Assembly: GCF_003986935.1 (NCBI RefSeq)
Contig: NZ_RJZE01000029.1
Span: 32,001-96,000, forward strand
Direction: 5' to 3'
Source: Paraburkholderia kururiensis JCM 10599 = LMG 19447
Lineage (GTDB): Bacteria; Pseudomonadota; Gammaproteobacteria; Burkholderiales; Burkholderiaceae
DNA: 64,000 bases
Shown here piece after piece: positions 55,375-63,861 of this stretch. Position 1 is the first letter of the stretch, and each line of letters starts with the position of its first letter. The translations under genes and the position numbers were made by a program. The notes below the pieces were generated by a model. The model was not told the DNA's origin. It searched no databases and was given only the letters and a program-made list of their open reading frames with translations.

Positions 55375-55406
55375 TTGACATTCCCGGCACAGCTTCCAGC
55401 TATGCT
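55375..55406 (+). promoter_or_regulatory. Possible promoter before hisH
   Basis: A consensus TTGACA (55375-55380) is followed after 20 bases by TATGCT (55401-55406), 32 bases before hisH. The spacing is longer than ideal. It would allow hisH-A-F-I-E to be transcribed separately from hisG-D-C-B. Confidence 0.35.
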
Positions 55407-55437
55407 GTCGCCAGACAAGGCCGCGGCCTGATTCGAC

Positions 55438-56079
55438 ATGAAGACTTCGATTGCGATTGTGGATTACGGAATGGGCAACCTGCGCTCGGTTGCCCAGGCG
55501 CTGAAGAAAGCGGCGCCGGAAGCCGACGTGGCTATCGTCGACCGGCCCGAGGCGATTCGCGCCGCAGACCGCGTCGTGCTGCCCGGCCAGGGTGCGATGC
55601 CTGACTGCATGCGCTGCCTCGGCGAATCGGGGCTGCAGGAAGCCGTGATCGCAGCGTCGCGTGAAAAGCCGTTGATGGGCGTTTGCGTGGGCGAGCAGAT
55701 GCTGTTCGACTGGAGCGCCGAGGGCGACACGCCTGGCCTCGGCCTGCTGCCCGGCAAGGTGGTGCGCTTCGAGCTGGAGGGCCAGTTGCAGGACGACGGG
55801 TCTCGCTTCAAGGTGCCGCAGATGGGCTGGAACCGCGTGCGTCAGACGCAACCGCATGCCATGTGGGACGGCGTGCCCGACGGCAGCTTCTTCTACTTCG
55901 TGCATAGCTACTACGTGGTGCCCGACAACGAGGCGCACACGGTAGGCGAGACGGTGTACGGCGTGACCTTTACCTCGGCGGTGGCGCGGGATAACATTTT
56001 TGCGACCCAATTTCACCCCGAAAAGAGCGCCGAGGCCGGATTGCGGCTGTATCGCAACTTCGTGCAATGGAATCCATAA
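55438..56079 (+). CDS. hisH: Imidazole glycerol phosphate synthase subunit HisH (glutaminase)
   Basis: A 213-residue class I glutamine amidotransferase that feeds ammonia to HisF. The nucleophile elbow is MGVCVGEQMLFDWS (Cys in GVCVGEQ), and the His-Glu pair is in FATQFHPEKSAEAG. IVDYGMGNLRSVAQAL is the family N-terminus. The 247-base gap from hisB has no gene. HisF is encoded three genes on. Confidence 0.96.
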   Translation: MKTSIAIVDYGMGNLRSVAQALKKAAPEADVAIVDRPEAIRAADRVVLPGQGAMPDCMRCLGESGLQEAVIAASREKPLMGVCVGEQMLFDWSAEGDTPGLGLLPGKVVRFELEGQLQDDGSRFKVPQMGWNRVRQTQPHAMWDGVPDGSFFYFVHSYYVVPDNEAHTVGETVYGVTFTSAVARDNIFATQFHPEKSAEAGLRLYRNFVQWNP

Positions 56080-56261
56080 GCGCGTTCGGCCACCCGTGGC
56101 GGCAACCGGTTTCTGCCGGAATGCCGCGTGTCCAAACCGGCGTGACGCCTGCAAGGGCGCCGAAAGACTTGTACTAAACTAGCGAAACGTCGTCCCGACG
56201 GGCTGTATGTGCCCGTCAAGGGCGGCGGTACCCAAATTCTTCCCAGACAACACCGATTGCT

Positions 56262-57014
56262 ATGCTGCTGATTCCGGCCATCGATCTCAAAGACGGTCAA
56301 TGTGTGCGCCTCAAACAGGGCGATATGGACCAGGCGACCATTTTTTCCGAGGAACCGGCAGCCATGGCGCGGCATTGGGTCTCCCGCGGCGCACGGCGGC
56401 TCCACCTCGTGGACCTGAACGGCGCGTTTGCCGGCAAGCCGAAGAACGAGGAGGCCATCCGCGCGATCATCGCGGAAGTGGGCGACGAAATTCCGGTGCA
56501 GCTGGGCGGCGGCATCCGCGATCTGGACACGATCGAGCGGTATCTCGACGACGGCCTTTCGTACGTGATCATCGGTACGGCCGCAGTGAAGAACCCGGGC
56601 TTCCTGCAGGAAGCGTGCACGGCGTTTGGCGGCCACATCATCGTCGGGCTCGATGCGCGCGACGGCAAGGTTGCCACGGACGGCTGGAGCAAGCTCACGG
56701 GCCACGAAGTGATCGACCTCGCACGCAAGTTCGAAGACTACGGCTGCGAGTCGATTGTCTATACGGACATTGGCCGGGACGGCATGCTCCAGGGCATCAA
56801 CATCGAAGCAACCGTGCGCCTCGCGCGCGCCGTGAAGATTCCGGTGATCGCGAGCGGCGGCCTTTCGAATCTGGGCGACATCGACGCGCTGTGCGAAGTC
56901 GAGGACGAAGGCATTGAAGGCGTGATCTGCGGCCGCGCGATTTACTCCGGCGATCTGGACTTCGCGGCAGCTCAGGCCCGCGCGGACAGCCTGCGCGAAT
57001 CAGACGACGCCTGA
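56262..57014 (+). CDS. hisA: ProFAR isomerase HisA
   Basis: A 250-residue TIM barrel isomerising N'-ProFAR to PRFAR. The catalytic Asp near the start is in LLIPAIDLKDGQCVRLKQGD, and phosphate loops are VQLGGGIRDLDTIE, YVIIGTAAVKNPGFL, IVYTDIGRDGMLQG and PVIASGGLSNLGDID. The gap of 182 bases from hisH is gene-free. Confidence 0.96.
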   Translation: MLLIPAIDLKDGQCVRLKQGDMDQATIFSEEPAAMARHWVSRGARRLHLVDLNGAFAGKPKNEEAIRAIIAEVGDEIPVQLGGGIRDLDTIERYLDDGLSYVIIGTAAVKNPGFLQEACTAFGGHIIVGLDARDGKVATDGWSKLTGHEVIDLARKFEDYGCESIVYTDIGRDGMLQGINIEATVRLARAVKIPVIASGGLSNLGDIDALCEVEDEGIEGVICGRAIYSGDLDFAAAQARADSLRESDDA

Positions 57015-57237
57015 GGCGCGGCTCGCGCCGCGGCGGCGGTATTCGGCGGGCTGCACATAGGCTGCCCACGAGCGGCACACGATACGCTCGATACGTCGTC
57101 TACAGGCGGCGAGAAAACGGCACGAAACGGTGCGAAACGACGCGATAAGCGCCCCGGCACAGGCACCGAAAACCGTCTCAAACAACGCCTTATCACGCGG
57201 CACAGCGCCGCACGGCTCACCACTGGCACGATCGATC

Positions 57238-58011
57238 ATGGCTCTGGCTAAACGCATCATCCCCTGTCTCGACGTCACGGCTGGACGCGTGGTCAAGGGC
57301 GTCAACTTTGTCGAACTGCGCGACGCCGGCGACCCGGTCGAAATCGCCCGCCGCTACGACGAGCAGGGCGCCGACGAGCTCACCTTTCTCGACATCACCG
57401 CCACCTCCGACCAGCGCGATCTGATCCTGCCGATCATCGAAGCGGTCGCCTCGCAGGTGTTCATTCCGCTCACCGTGGGCGGCGGCGTGCGCACCGTGGA
57501 AGACGTGCGGCGCCTCCTGAACGCGGGCGCGGACAAGATCAGCATGAACTCGTCGGCGGTTGCGAATCCGCAGCTCGTGCGCGATGCCACCGGCAAGTAC
57601 GGCTCGCAGTGCATCGTCGTGGCGATCGACGCGAAACGTGTCTCGGCCGAGGGCGAAACGCCGCGCTGGGAGGTGTTCACGCACGGTGGGCGCAAGCCGA
57701 CCGGCCTCGACGCCGTGCAGTGGGCGCAGCAGATGGCCGAGCACGGCGCGGGCGAAATTCTTCTCACCAGCATGGACCGCGACGGCACGAAGAGCGGTTT
57801 CGACCTCGCGCTCACGCGCGCCGTGTCGGACGCCGTGCCGGTGCCGGTGATCGCGTCGGGCGGGGTCGGTTCGCTCAAGGACCTCGCCGACGGCATCACC
57901 GAAGGTCACGCGGACGCCGTGCTGGCCGCGAGCATCTTCCACTACGGCGAGCACACCGTGGGCGAGGCCAAGCGCTTCATGGCCGAGCGCGGCATTTCGG
58001 TGAGGTTGTGA
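57238..58011 (+). CDS. hisF: Imidazole glycerol phosphate synthase subunit HisF (cyclase)
   Basis: A 257-residue TIM barrel that uses ammonia from HisH to form IGP and AICAR. Catalytic Asp in KRIIPCLDVTAGRVVKGVNF and a second Asp in LLTSMDRDGTKSGFDLAL; other marks are FLDITATSDQRDLILPIIEA and VPVIASGGVGSLKDLADG. The start at 57238 gives the family N-terminus MALAKRI. The 223 bases before it contain no supported gene. Confidence 0.96.
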   Translation: MALAKRIIPCLDVTAGRVVKGVNFVELRDAGDPVEIARRYDEQGADELTFLDITATSDQRDLILPIIEAVASQVFIPLTVGGGVRTVEDVRRLLNAGADKISMNSSAVANPQLVRDATGKYGSQCIVVAIDAKRVSAEGETPRWEVFTHGGRKPTGLDAVQWAQQMAEHGAGEILLTSMDRDGTKSGFDLALTRAVSDAVPVPVIASGGVGSLKDLADGITEGHADAVLAASIFHYGEHTVGEAKRFMAERGISVRL

Positions 58012-58012
58012 C

Positions 58013-58438
58013 GTGACGAACGCACCGGCAACGCAGGCGAGCGAGGCAAGCTGGCTCGACAAGGTTCACTGGGACGCGAACGGACTCGTGCCCGTGATCG
58101 CCCAGGAAGCTGCCACGGGCGACGTGTTGATGTTCGCGTGGATGAACCGCGAGGCGCTCGCGAAGACGGTCGAAACGGGCCGGGCGGTGTACTTCTCGCG
58201 CTCGCGGCAGCGGCTGTGGTTCAAGGGCGAAGAGTCGGGGCACGTACAGCACGTGCACGAAGTACGGCTCGACTGCGACGAGGACGTGGTGCTGCTCAAG
58301 GTCGAGCAGGTCTCCGGCATCGCTTGCCACACCGGCCGCCACTCCTGCTTTTTCCAGAAATTCGAAGGCACGGCAGACGACGGCGAGTGGGTCGCGGTCG
58401 ATCCCGTGCTGAAAGATCCCGAACACATCTACAAATGA
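58013..58438 (+). CDS. hisI: Phosphoribosyl-AMP cyclohydrolase
   Basis: A 141-residue zinc enzyme opening the PR-AMP ring. Motifs are VLMFAWMNREALAKTVETG, AVYFSRSRQRLWFKGEESGH, EVRLDCDEDVVLLKVEQVSG and ACHTGRHSCFFQKF with zinc cysteines. It starts with GTG one base after the hisF stop and its stop overlaps the hisE start. HisI and HisE are separate proteins here, unlike the E. coli fusion. Confidence 0.95.
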   Translation: MTNAPATQASEASWLDKVHWDANGLVPVIAQEAATGDVLMFAWMNREALAKTVETGRAVYFSRSRQRLWFKGEESGHVQHVHEVRLDCDEDVVLLKVEQVSGIACHTGRHSCFFQKFEGTADDGEWVAVDPVLKDPEHIYK

Positions 58439-58800
58439 CGCAATCCACCACCGACACGCTGCTGCGCCTCGCGGCCGTGATCGATAGCCGCAAGGGCGGC
58501 GACCCCGACGTTTCGTACGTGTCGCGCCTTTTCCACAAGGGCGACGATGCAGTGCTCAAGAAGATCGGCGAGGAGGCCACCGAAGTGGTGCTCGCCGCCA
58601 AGGACGTGCGTCAGGGCGGCGCGCCCACAAGCCTCGTGGGTGAAGTCGCGGACTTGTGGTTCCACTGCCTCGTCATGCTTTCGCATTTCGACCTGAGTCC
58701 GGCCGACGTGCTGGCTGAGCTGGAGCGCCGGGAAGGGCTGTCCGGGCTCGAGGAAAAGGCGTTGCGCAAGAGCCGCGAGCGCGAGCAGAACGGCGACTGA
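58435..58800 (+). CDS. hisE: Phosphoribosyl-ATP pyrophosphatase
   Basis: A 121-residue MazG-like all-helical hydrolase removing pyrophosphate from PR-ATP. It has RKGGDPDVSYVSRLFHKGDD, KKIGEEATEVVLAAKD and LVGEVADLWFHCLVML, the EExxE and ExxD metal sites. It overlaps hisI by ATGA. It is the last his gene. Confidence 0.95.
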   Translation: MTQSTTDTLLRLAAVIDSRKGGDPDVSYVSRLFHKGDDAVLKKIGEEATEVVLAAKDVRQGGAPTSLVGEVADLWFHCLVMLSHFDLSPADVLAELERREGLSGLEEKALRKSREREQNGD

Positions 58801-58931
58801 AGCCGGCTTCTGCACGAGCACGCCGCTAGCGGACCACAAGCGCACGCGGTTTTGACGCTGCCGGGATGCAGCCGGGTGCGCGGCTGCTACCATCTTCAAT
58901 ACCAGCTTGCCATCGCAACAGGGAGACAAAG

Positions 58932-59327
58932 ATGGAGCAATCGCCCGGCGGATATCCGCCTCCCTCGTACCACAACGCGCTGGACGCGGATCGCCTGCGC
59001 GGCCTGCGTACGCTCACGCACGTGCTCTACGCGCTCTACGCCGTGTATTGGCTCACCGGCGGCATCTCGGTGCTGGTCGCGATCATCATCAATTACCTGA
59101 AGCGCGGCGACGTGGCCGGCACGCCGTACGAACAGCACTTCGAGTGGCAGATCCGCACCTTCTGGATGGGACTGATCGCTCATTTGATCGGCCTCGCGCT
59201 CATCATCGTCGTGATCGGCATTCCGATTTTGTGGGCTGTTGCCATCTGGACGTTGTACCGTATTATCAAGGGCTGGCTGTTTCTGTACGACAACAAACCC
59301 CTGCTGAACCCGCGCGGGTGGTTCTGA
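58932..59327 (+). CDS. DUF4870-like small membrane protein
   Basis: A 131-residue membrane protein with three hydrophobic spans: LYALYAVYWLTGGISVLVAI, FWMGLIAHLIGLALIIVVIG and IPILWAVAIWTLYRIIKGWL. A Gly/Pro/Tyr-rich N-terminus (MEQSPGGYPPPSYHNALD) precedes them. Similar proteins sit between hisE and hinT in many Burkholderiaceae; function is unknown. AGGGAGACAAAG provides the ribosome site. Confidence 0.82.
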   Translation: MEQSPGGYPPPSYHNALDADRLRGLRTLTHVLYALYAVYWLTGGISVLVAIIINYLKRGDVAGTPYEQHFEWQIRTFWMGLIAHLIGLALIIVVIGIPILWAVAIWTLYRIIKGWLFLYDNKPLLNPRGWF

Positions 59328-59396
59328 CCGGTCGTTGCCAGCCACCTTGCGTCCCTATTTGCACACAGCGTGCCCCAAAGCGCATCAGGAATACCC

Positions 59397-59765
59397 ATGA
59401 GTCACGACCGCAGCAGCTGTCTTTTCTGCAAGATCGCCGATGGCGCGATTCCCAGCAACCGCGTCTATGAGGACGACGAATTCCTCGCCTTTCGCGATAT
59501 CCGTCCGGCGGCCGAAACGCACGTGCTCGTGATCCCGCGCCAGCACATCGCCACGCTCTCCGATTGCACCGAAAGCGACGCCCCTCTGCTTGGTAGAATG
59601 TTTGTGCTGGTCGCGCGCATCGCAAAGGAGCTGGGTGTGTCCTACACCGGCGGCGAAACCGGTTTCCGGACGGTGGTCAACGTGGGTCCCGGTGGCGGGC
59701 AAGAGGTATACCATCTGCACGCGCATATCCTGGCGGGGCCGCGTCCGTGGCAGCGCATGGGCTGA
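59397..59765 (+). CDS. hinT: HIT family nucleotide hydrolase (HinT)
   Basis: A 122-residue HIT protein, a purine nucleoside phosphoramidase. The histidine triad is in YHLHAHIL (His106, 108, 110), and N-terminal Cys8 and Cys11 (CLFCKIADG) may bind zinc. The ATG at 59397 was taken because the preceding in-frame residues are not family-like. It precedes tatA, a conserved order in the group. Confidence 0.93.
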   Translation: MSHDRSSCLFCKIADGAIPSNRVYEDDEFLAFRDIRPAAETHVLVIPRQHIATLSDCTESDAPLLGRMFVLVARIAKELGVSYTGGETGFRTVVNVGPGGGQEVYHLHAHILAGPRPWQRMG

Positions 59766-59926
59766 AGGTCGCGGCACGACACGGTTGGTACACGTGCGCG
59801 AGGCATGATGGCTGCGTTCAGTACGAAGAGCATTGAAGGAGCTTTTGAGGCTCCAGGTCCGGCAACCGTCCGGATCGTCAATCGCCGCGCCAAAGCGCGG
59901 CAGCGGGGTTAAGGAGAGTTTTGATC

Positions 59927-60160
59927 ATGGGTTCGTTGAGTATCTGGCACTGGCTGATTGTTCTGCTGATCGTGGCGCTCGTGTTCGGCACGAAGAAACT
60001 GCGCAATATCGGCAGCGATCTGGGCGGTGCGGTGAAGGGCTTCAAGGAAGGCATGCGCGACGCCGACGCGCCGTCGGATGCGCAAAAGCGCGAGCTGCCG
60101 GAATCGAACACGGTGGACGTCGACGCGAAGGAAAAAGCGCGTTCGGGCGACTCGCGCTAA
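59927..60160 (+). CDS. tatA: Twin-arginine translocase subunit TatA
   Basis: A 77-residue protein with one N-terminal span (MGSLSIWHWLIVLLIVALVF) ending in the FGTKKLRNIGSDLGGAVKGF amphipathic helix, the TatA hallmark. It oligomerises to let folded proteins cross the inner membrane. The ATG at 59927 follows AAGGAGAG. Likely exported substrates in this window are MsrP and PetA. Confidence 0.95.
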   Translation: MGSLSIWHWLIVLLIVALVFGTKKLRNIGSDLGGAVKGFKEGMRDADAPSDAQKRELPESNTVDVDAKEKARSGDSR

Positions 60161-60235
60161 GGTTTCGCACGGCGCCCGCCTTAACGGCGTACGCCTTTTC
60201 CCTTTCCTGTTCCGGACTGACGGAAGCTTCCATTC

Positions 60236-60808
60236 ATGCTGGACCTCGGTCTCACCAAGATGGCGCTGATCGGCGTCGTCGCGCTCGTTGTTCTCGGGCC
60301 AGAGCGGCTGCCGCGTGTCGCACGCACGGCAGGTGCGCTGTTCGGTCGCGCGCAGCGTTACATCAACGACGTGAAGGCGGAAGTCACGCGCGAAATCGAA
60401 CTCGACGAACTGCGTCGCATGAAGACTGAGTTCGAAAACGCGGCGCAGAACGTGGAGACCACCATCCACGACAACCTGCGCAAGCACGAAACCGAGTTGA
60501 ACGAGGCATGGAACGCAGGGACGTCGGTTTCGCCGAGTGTGGCGGGCGGTGCAGATCCGGCCGCGCTGGGTGGCGACACCTCCGGTACCACGGGCGGCAG
60601 CACCGGCAGCTTCTGGAACAACAGCCTGGTATCCACCGGCGGATCGAGGCGCAGCCGGGGCGGCAAGAGTTGGCGCGTCAAAACGACTGCCACGCCGGTA
60701 TGGTACAAACGCGCCACGCTGCGCCGCACGCGCGTGCAGTCGGGTGCCGCGCGCGTCGCACGGCACACGCCCGAAAGCCTGCGCCGCCCTACGCGCTTCT
60801 TCTTCTGA
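60236..60808 (+). CDS. tatB: Twin-arginine translocase subunit TatB
   Basis: A 190-residue protein. The N-terminal span and hinge MLDLGLTKMALIGVVALVVL and GPERLPRVARTAG are the TatB signature (Glu and Pro in the span end), then a charged helix (about 40-85). The C-terminal 100 residues are Gly/Ser/Thr-rich and then Arg-rich, longer than usual. TatB binds TatC to form the signal receptor. Confidence 0.93.
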   Translation: MLDLGLTKMALIGVVALVVLGPERLPRVARTAGALFGRAQRYINDVKAEVTREIELDELRRMKTEFENAAQNVETTIHDNLRKHETELNEAWNAGTSVSPSVAGGADPAALGGDTSGTTGGSTGSFWNNSLVSTGGSRRSRGGKSWRVKTTATPVWYKRATLRRTRVQSGAARVARHTPESLRRPTRFFF

Positions 60809-60842
60809 TGTCCCGAGCGACCATCTCCAACCGAGGGCCGGT

Positions 60843-61622
60843 GTGAGCGACCCCCAGCATAACCAGCACGAAGGCACTGAAGAGACCTTCATCTCCCATC
60901 TCGTCGAACTGCGCGACCGCATCATCCGGGCCGGTATTGCCGTCATTGTCGTGTTCGTGGGGCTTGTCTACTGGGCACCGGACATCTTCAAGCTGCTCGC
61001 GCGGCCGCTCATGCAGAACCTGCCGAAAGACGGAAAGATGATCGTCACCGACGTCACCGGCTCGTTCTTCGTGCCCATGAAGGTGACGATGATGGTCGCG
61101 TTCGTCATCGCGCTGCCTGTGGTGCTGTACCAGATCTGGGCGTTCATCGCGCCCGGGCTCTACCAGCACGAAAAGCGGCTCGTGGCACCGTTGGTGGTAA
61201 GCAGCTATTCGCTCTTCCTGTGCGGCATGGCGTTCGCGTATTTCGTGGTGTTTCCCACCATCTTCCGCGTGATGGCGCACTACAACGCGCCGCTGGGCGC
61301 GGAGATGACCACCGACATCGATAACTACCTGAGCTTCGTGCTCACCATGTTCCTCGCGTTCGGGGTGACGTTCGAGGTGCCCATCGTCGTGGTGCTGCTG
61401 GTGCGCATGGGTGTGCTTTCGGTGAAGAAGCTGAAGGAGATCCGGCCTTACGTGATTGTGGGCGCGTTCGTCGTGTCCGCGGTCGTGACGCCGCCCGACG
61501 TCTTTTCCCAACTGATTCTCGCGGTGCCCCTCATCGTTTTGTACGAGGCGGGGATTATTGCCGCGCGGCTCTTCGTCTCGAAGCCCGCGCCGGCTGCCGA
61601 CAGCAGCGAAGCGGCCAACTGA
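60843..61622 (+). CDS. tatC: Twin-arginine translocase subunit TatC
   Basis: A 259-residue protein with six spans. It has ETFISHLVELRDRIIRAGIA, the signal-binding N-terminus, PMKVTMMVAFVIALPVVLYQ, WAFIAPGLYQHEKRLVAPLV and FGVTFEVPIVVVLLVRMG. It starts with GTG at 60843; the upstream in-frame stretch overlaps tatB and is not family-like. TatC is the primary receptor for twin-arginine signals. Confidence 0.95.
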   Translation: MSDPQHNQHEGTEETFISHLVELRDRIIRAGIAVIVVFVGLVYWAPDIFKLLARPLMQNLPKDGKMIVTDVTGSFFVPMKVTMMVAFVIALPVVLYQIWAFIAPGLYQHEKRLVAPLVVSSYSLFLCGMAFAYFVVFPTIFRVMAHYNAPLGAEMTTDIDNYLSFVLTMFLAFGVTFEVPIVVVLLVRMGVLSVKKLKEIRPYVIVGAFVVSAVVTPPDVFSQLILAVPLIVLYEAGIIAARLFVSKPAPAADSSEAAN

Positions 61623-61677
61623 AGCGGAGGGCGCCCACTTAGTTCTCCCGCCCGGGCCGCCCTTTCATCCGAATTCC

Positions 61678-62892
61678 TCAGCCCCCGTCGTCCGAGCCGT
61701 CGTCCTGATCGGATTGCTGCTTCGGCGGCGGCGGCCGCTTGCCGATCATCACGTCGAGGTCCAGCGGCCGGTTCTTGCGCACGAGGTGCACCTTCGCGTC
61801 CGTGCCCGGCTTGATCTGCGCGATCACGTTGAGCAGGCGCGTGGTGTCCGTGATCTCTTCCCCGTTCACGCTCAGCAGGATGTCGCCGGGCTTGATGCCG
61901 GCCTTGTCCGCGGGGCCGTCGCGCAGCACGCCGGCCACAATCGCGCCGGACTTCTGGTCGAGACCGAACGACTCCGCAATCTCCGGCGTCACGTCCTGCG
62001 GCTCCACGCCAATCCAGCCGCGCGTCACCGTACCCGTCGTGATGATGCTTTCCAGCACGCTGCGCGCCGTGGAAACCGGAATGGCGAAGCCGATGCCGAG
62101 CGAGCCGCCCGAGCGCGAGTAAATGGCCGTGTTGATGCCGAGCAGGTTGCCGTTCACGTCGACAAGCGCGCCGCCCGAGTTACCCGGATTAATGGGCGCG
62201 TCGGTCTGGATAAAGTTTTCGAATGTGTTGATGCCGAGGTGATTGCGACCGAGCGCGCTGATGATGCCCATCGTCACCGTCTGGCCGACGCCGAACGGGT
62301 TGCCGATGGCGAGCACCACGTCGCCCACACGCGTCTGGTTCATGCGACCAAGCGTGATGACCGGCAGATTCGGCAGATCGATCTTCAGCACGGCGAGGTC
62401 CGTTTCGGGGTCCACGCCGATCACTTTTGCGGTAGTGGTGCGTCCGTCGGAGAGCGCGATCTCGATCTGGTCGGCGCCGTCCACCACGTGCTGGTTCGTT
62501 AGAATGTAACCTTCCGGGCTCACGATGACGCCCGAACCGAGATTCGCCGCCGGCTGGTCCTGTTGCTTGCGGCTGTTGTTGCGGTCGCCGAAGAAGTAGC
62601 GGAACAGCGGGTCTTTGGCGCGCGGGTCCGGCGGCAGGGAGCCGTCCTTGCTGGAAAACACGTTGACGACCGCGGGCATCGCTTTCTGGGCCGCGTCGGC
62701 ATAAGAGCCCTGTGCCGGGCCGTTGCCGATGCCTGGCGCCACTTCCCGCAACGCGACAATAGGCGCGGCGAGTTGCTTGCCGAATTGTCCCTGACGCTGC
62801 AGCCACTGCGGTTTCAGCGTCGCGATAATGAACATCAGCGCGAGCAATACCGTCACCGCCTGGGCGAAGAACAGCCAAAAGCGTCTAAGCAT
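61678..62892 (-). CDS. DegS/DegQ-type periplasmic serine protease
   Basis: A 404-residue trypsin-like HtrA protease. One N-terminal membrane anchor (about 5-26, FFAQAVTVLLALMFIIATL) instead of a cleavable signal and a single PDZ domain (about 280-380, with DGPADKAGIKPGDILLSVNG) make it DegS-like in layout. The triad is His135 (ILTNQHVVDGADQ), Asp165 (DPETDLAVLK) and Ser239 (NPGNSGGALVD). DegS cleaves RseA in E. coli to release sigma-E; whether this one does is unknown. The C-terminus is Pro/Asp-rich. It is convergent with tatC. Confidence 0.92.
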   Translation of the reverse strand: MLRRFWLFFAQAVTVLLALMFIIATLKPQWLQRQGQFGKQLAAPIVALREVAPGIGNGPAQGSYADAAQKAMPAVVNVFSSKDGSLPPDPRAKDPLFRYFFGDRNNSRKQQDQPAANLGSGVIVSPEGYILTNQHVVDGADQIEIALSDGRTTTAKVIGVDPETDLAVLKIDLPNLPVITLGRMNQTRVGDVVLAIGNPFGVGQTVTMGIISALGRNHLGINTFENFIQTDAPINPGNSGGALVDVNGNLLGINTAIYSRSGGSLGIGFAIPVSTARSVLESIITTGTVTRGWIGVEPQDVTPEIAESFGLDQKSGAIVAGVLRDGPADKAGIKPGDILLSVNGEEITDTTRLLNVIAQIKPGTDAKVHLVRKNRPLDLDVMIGKRPPPPKQQSDQDDGSDDGG

Positions 62893-62911
62893 CTGAAGAT
62901 AGAGGAATTAT

Positions 62912-63658
62912 ATGGATCGCATCGAACTGGAATTGTATCTGAACAATCTTCTCGATATTGCGCGGTTCAAGGACTATTGCCCGAATGGGCTCCAGGTGGA
63001 AGGCCGGCGCCGCATCGAGAAAATCGCCACCGGTGTCACCGCGTCGCTCGCGTTCGTCGAAGCCGCGCTGGAGTGGGGCGCTGACGCGCTACTCGTCCAT
63101 CACGGCTACTTCTGGCGCAATGAGCAGCCGCAAATCACGGGCCGCAAATACCGGCGCCTGCGCGCGCTACTCGCCAACGACCTCAATCTGTTCGCCTATC
63201 ACCTGCCGCTCGACGACCATCCCGAGTACGGCAACAACGCGCAACTGGGCGCGCGGCTCGGCCTGATCGGCGAGACGCGTTTCGGCGAGAACGGTATCGG
63301 CTGGATGACGACTCTGCCCATGCCCGTCACCCTCGCTCACTTCGTGGCGCAGGTCGAGCACACGCTGGGCCGGGCGCCACTCGTGCTGGGCGACCCAGAC
63401 TGGGAACTGCGGCGCATCGCGTGGTGCACGGGCGGCGCGCAGGGCTACTTCGACGACGCCATCGAGGCCGGCGCGGACGTCTACCTGACAGGCGAAATCT
63501 CGGAGCAGACCACCCATACCTCGGCCGAAAGCGGCGTCGCGTTCGTTGCCGCAGGGCACCACGCCACCGAACGCTTCGGCGTACAGGCGCTCGGTGCGCA
63601 TTTGTCCGAGGCTTTCGACATCGAGCATGTCTTTATCGATATCCATAATCCCGTCTGA
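62912..63658 (+). CDS. NIF3/YbgI family dinuclear metal-centre protein
   Basis: A 248-residue protein. The metal-binding motifs are LLVHHGYFWRNEQPQITGRK near residue 65, and VAAGHHATERFGVQALGAHL toward the end. Family members form hexameric toroids with two metals per subunit; some act as GTP cyclohydrolase-like enzymes, but the role is unsettled. It is divergent from the HtrA-type gene (19 bases between starts) and precedes petA, a conserved place in betaproteobacteria. Confidence 0.93.
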   Translation: MDRIELELYLNNLLDIARFKDYCPNGLQVEGRRRIEKIATGVTASLAFVEAALEWGADALLVHHGYFWRNEQPQITGRKYRRLRALLANDLNLFAYHLPLDDHPEYGNNAQLGARLGLIGETRFGENGIGWMTTLPMPVTLAHFVAQVEHTLGRAPLVLGDPDWELRRIAWCTGGAQGYFDDAIEAGADVYLTGEISEQTTHTSAESGVAFVAAGHHATERFGVQALGAHLSEAFDIEHVFIDIHNPV

Positions 63659-63861
63659 TTGGCAAAAATTTACCGGAACGCAGAACGCGCTTAAAAGCAC
63701 GATAGAAAAAGTTTGCTGTGCGTGCGGGAAAACCCTGATTTTTCAAGCACTTCGCACGCTTTTTGGAGGCCGGGCCTTGTAAATGGCGACTCCATTCGAG
63801 CACACTAGCGGCGGTAGAACGGCGTGACGGAAAAAATCCAACTCAGAAGTGGGGCGATGTG

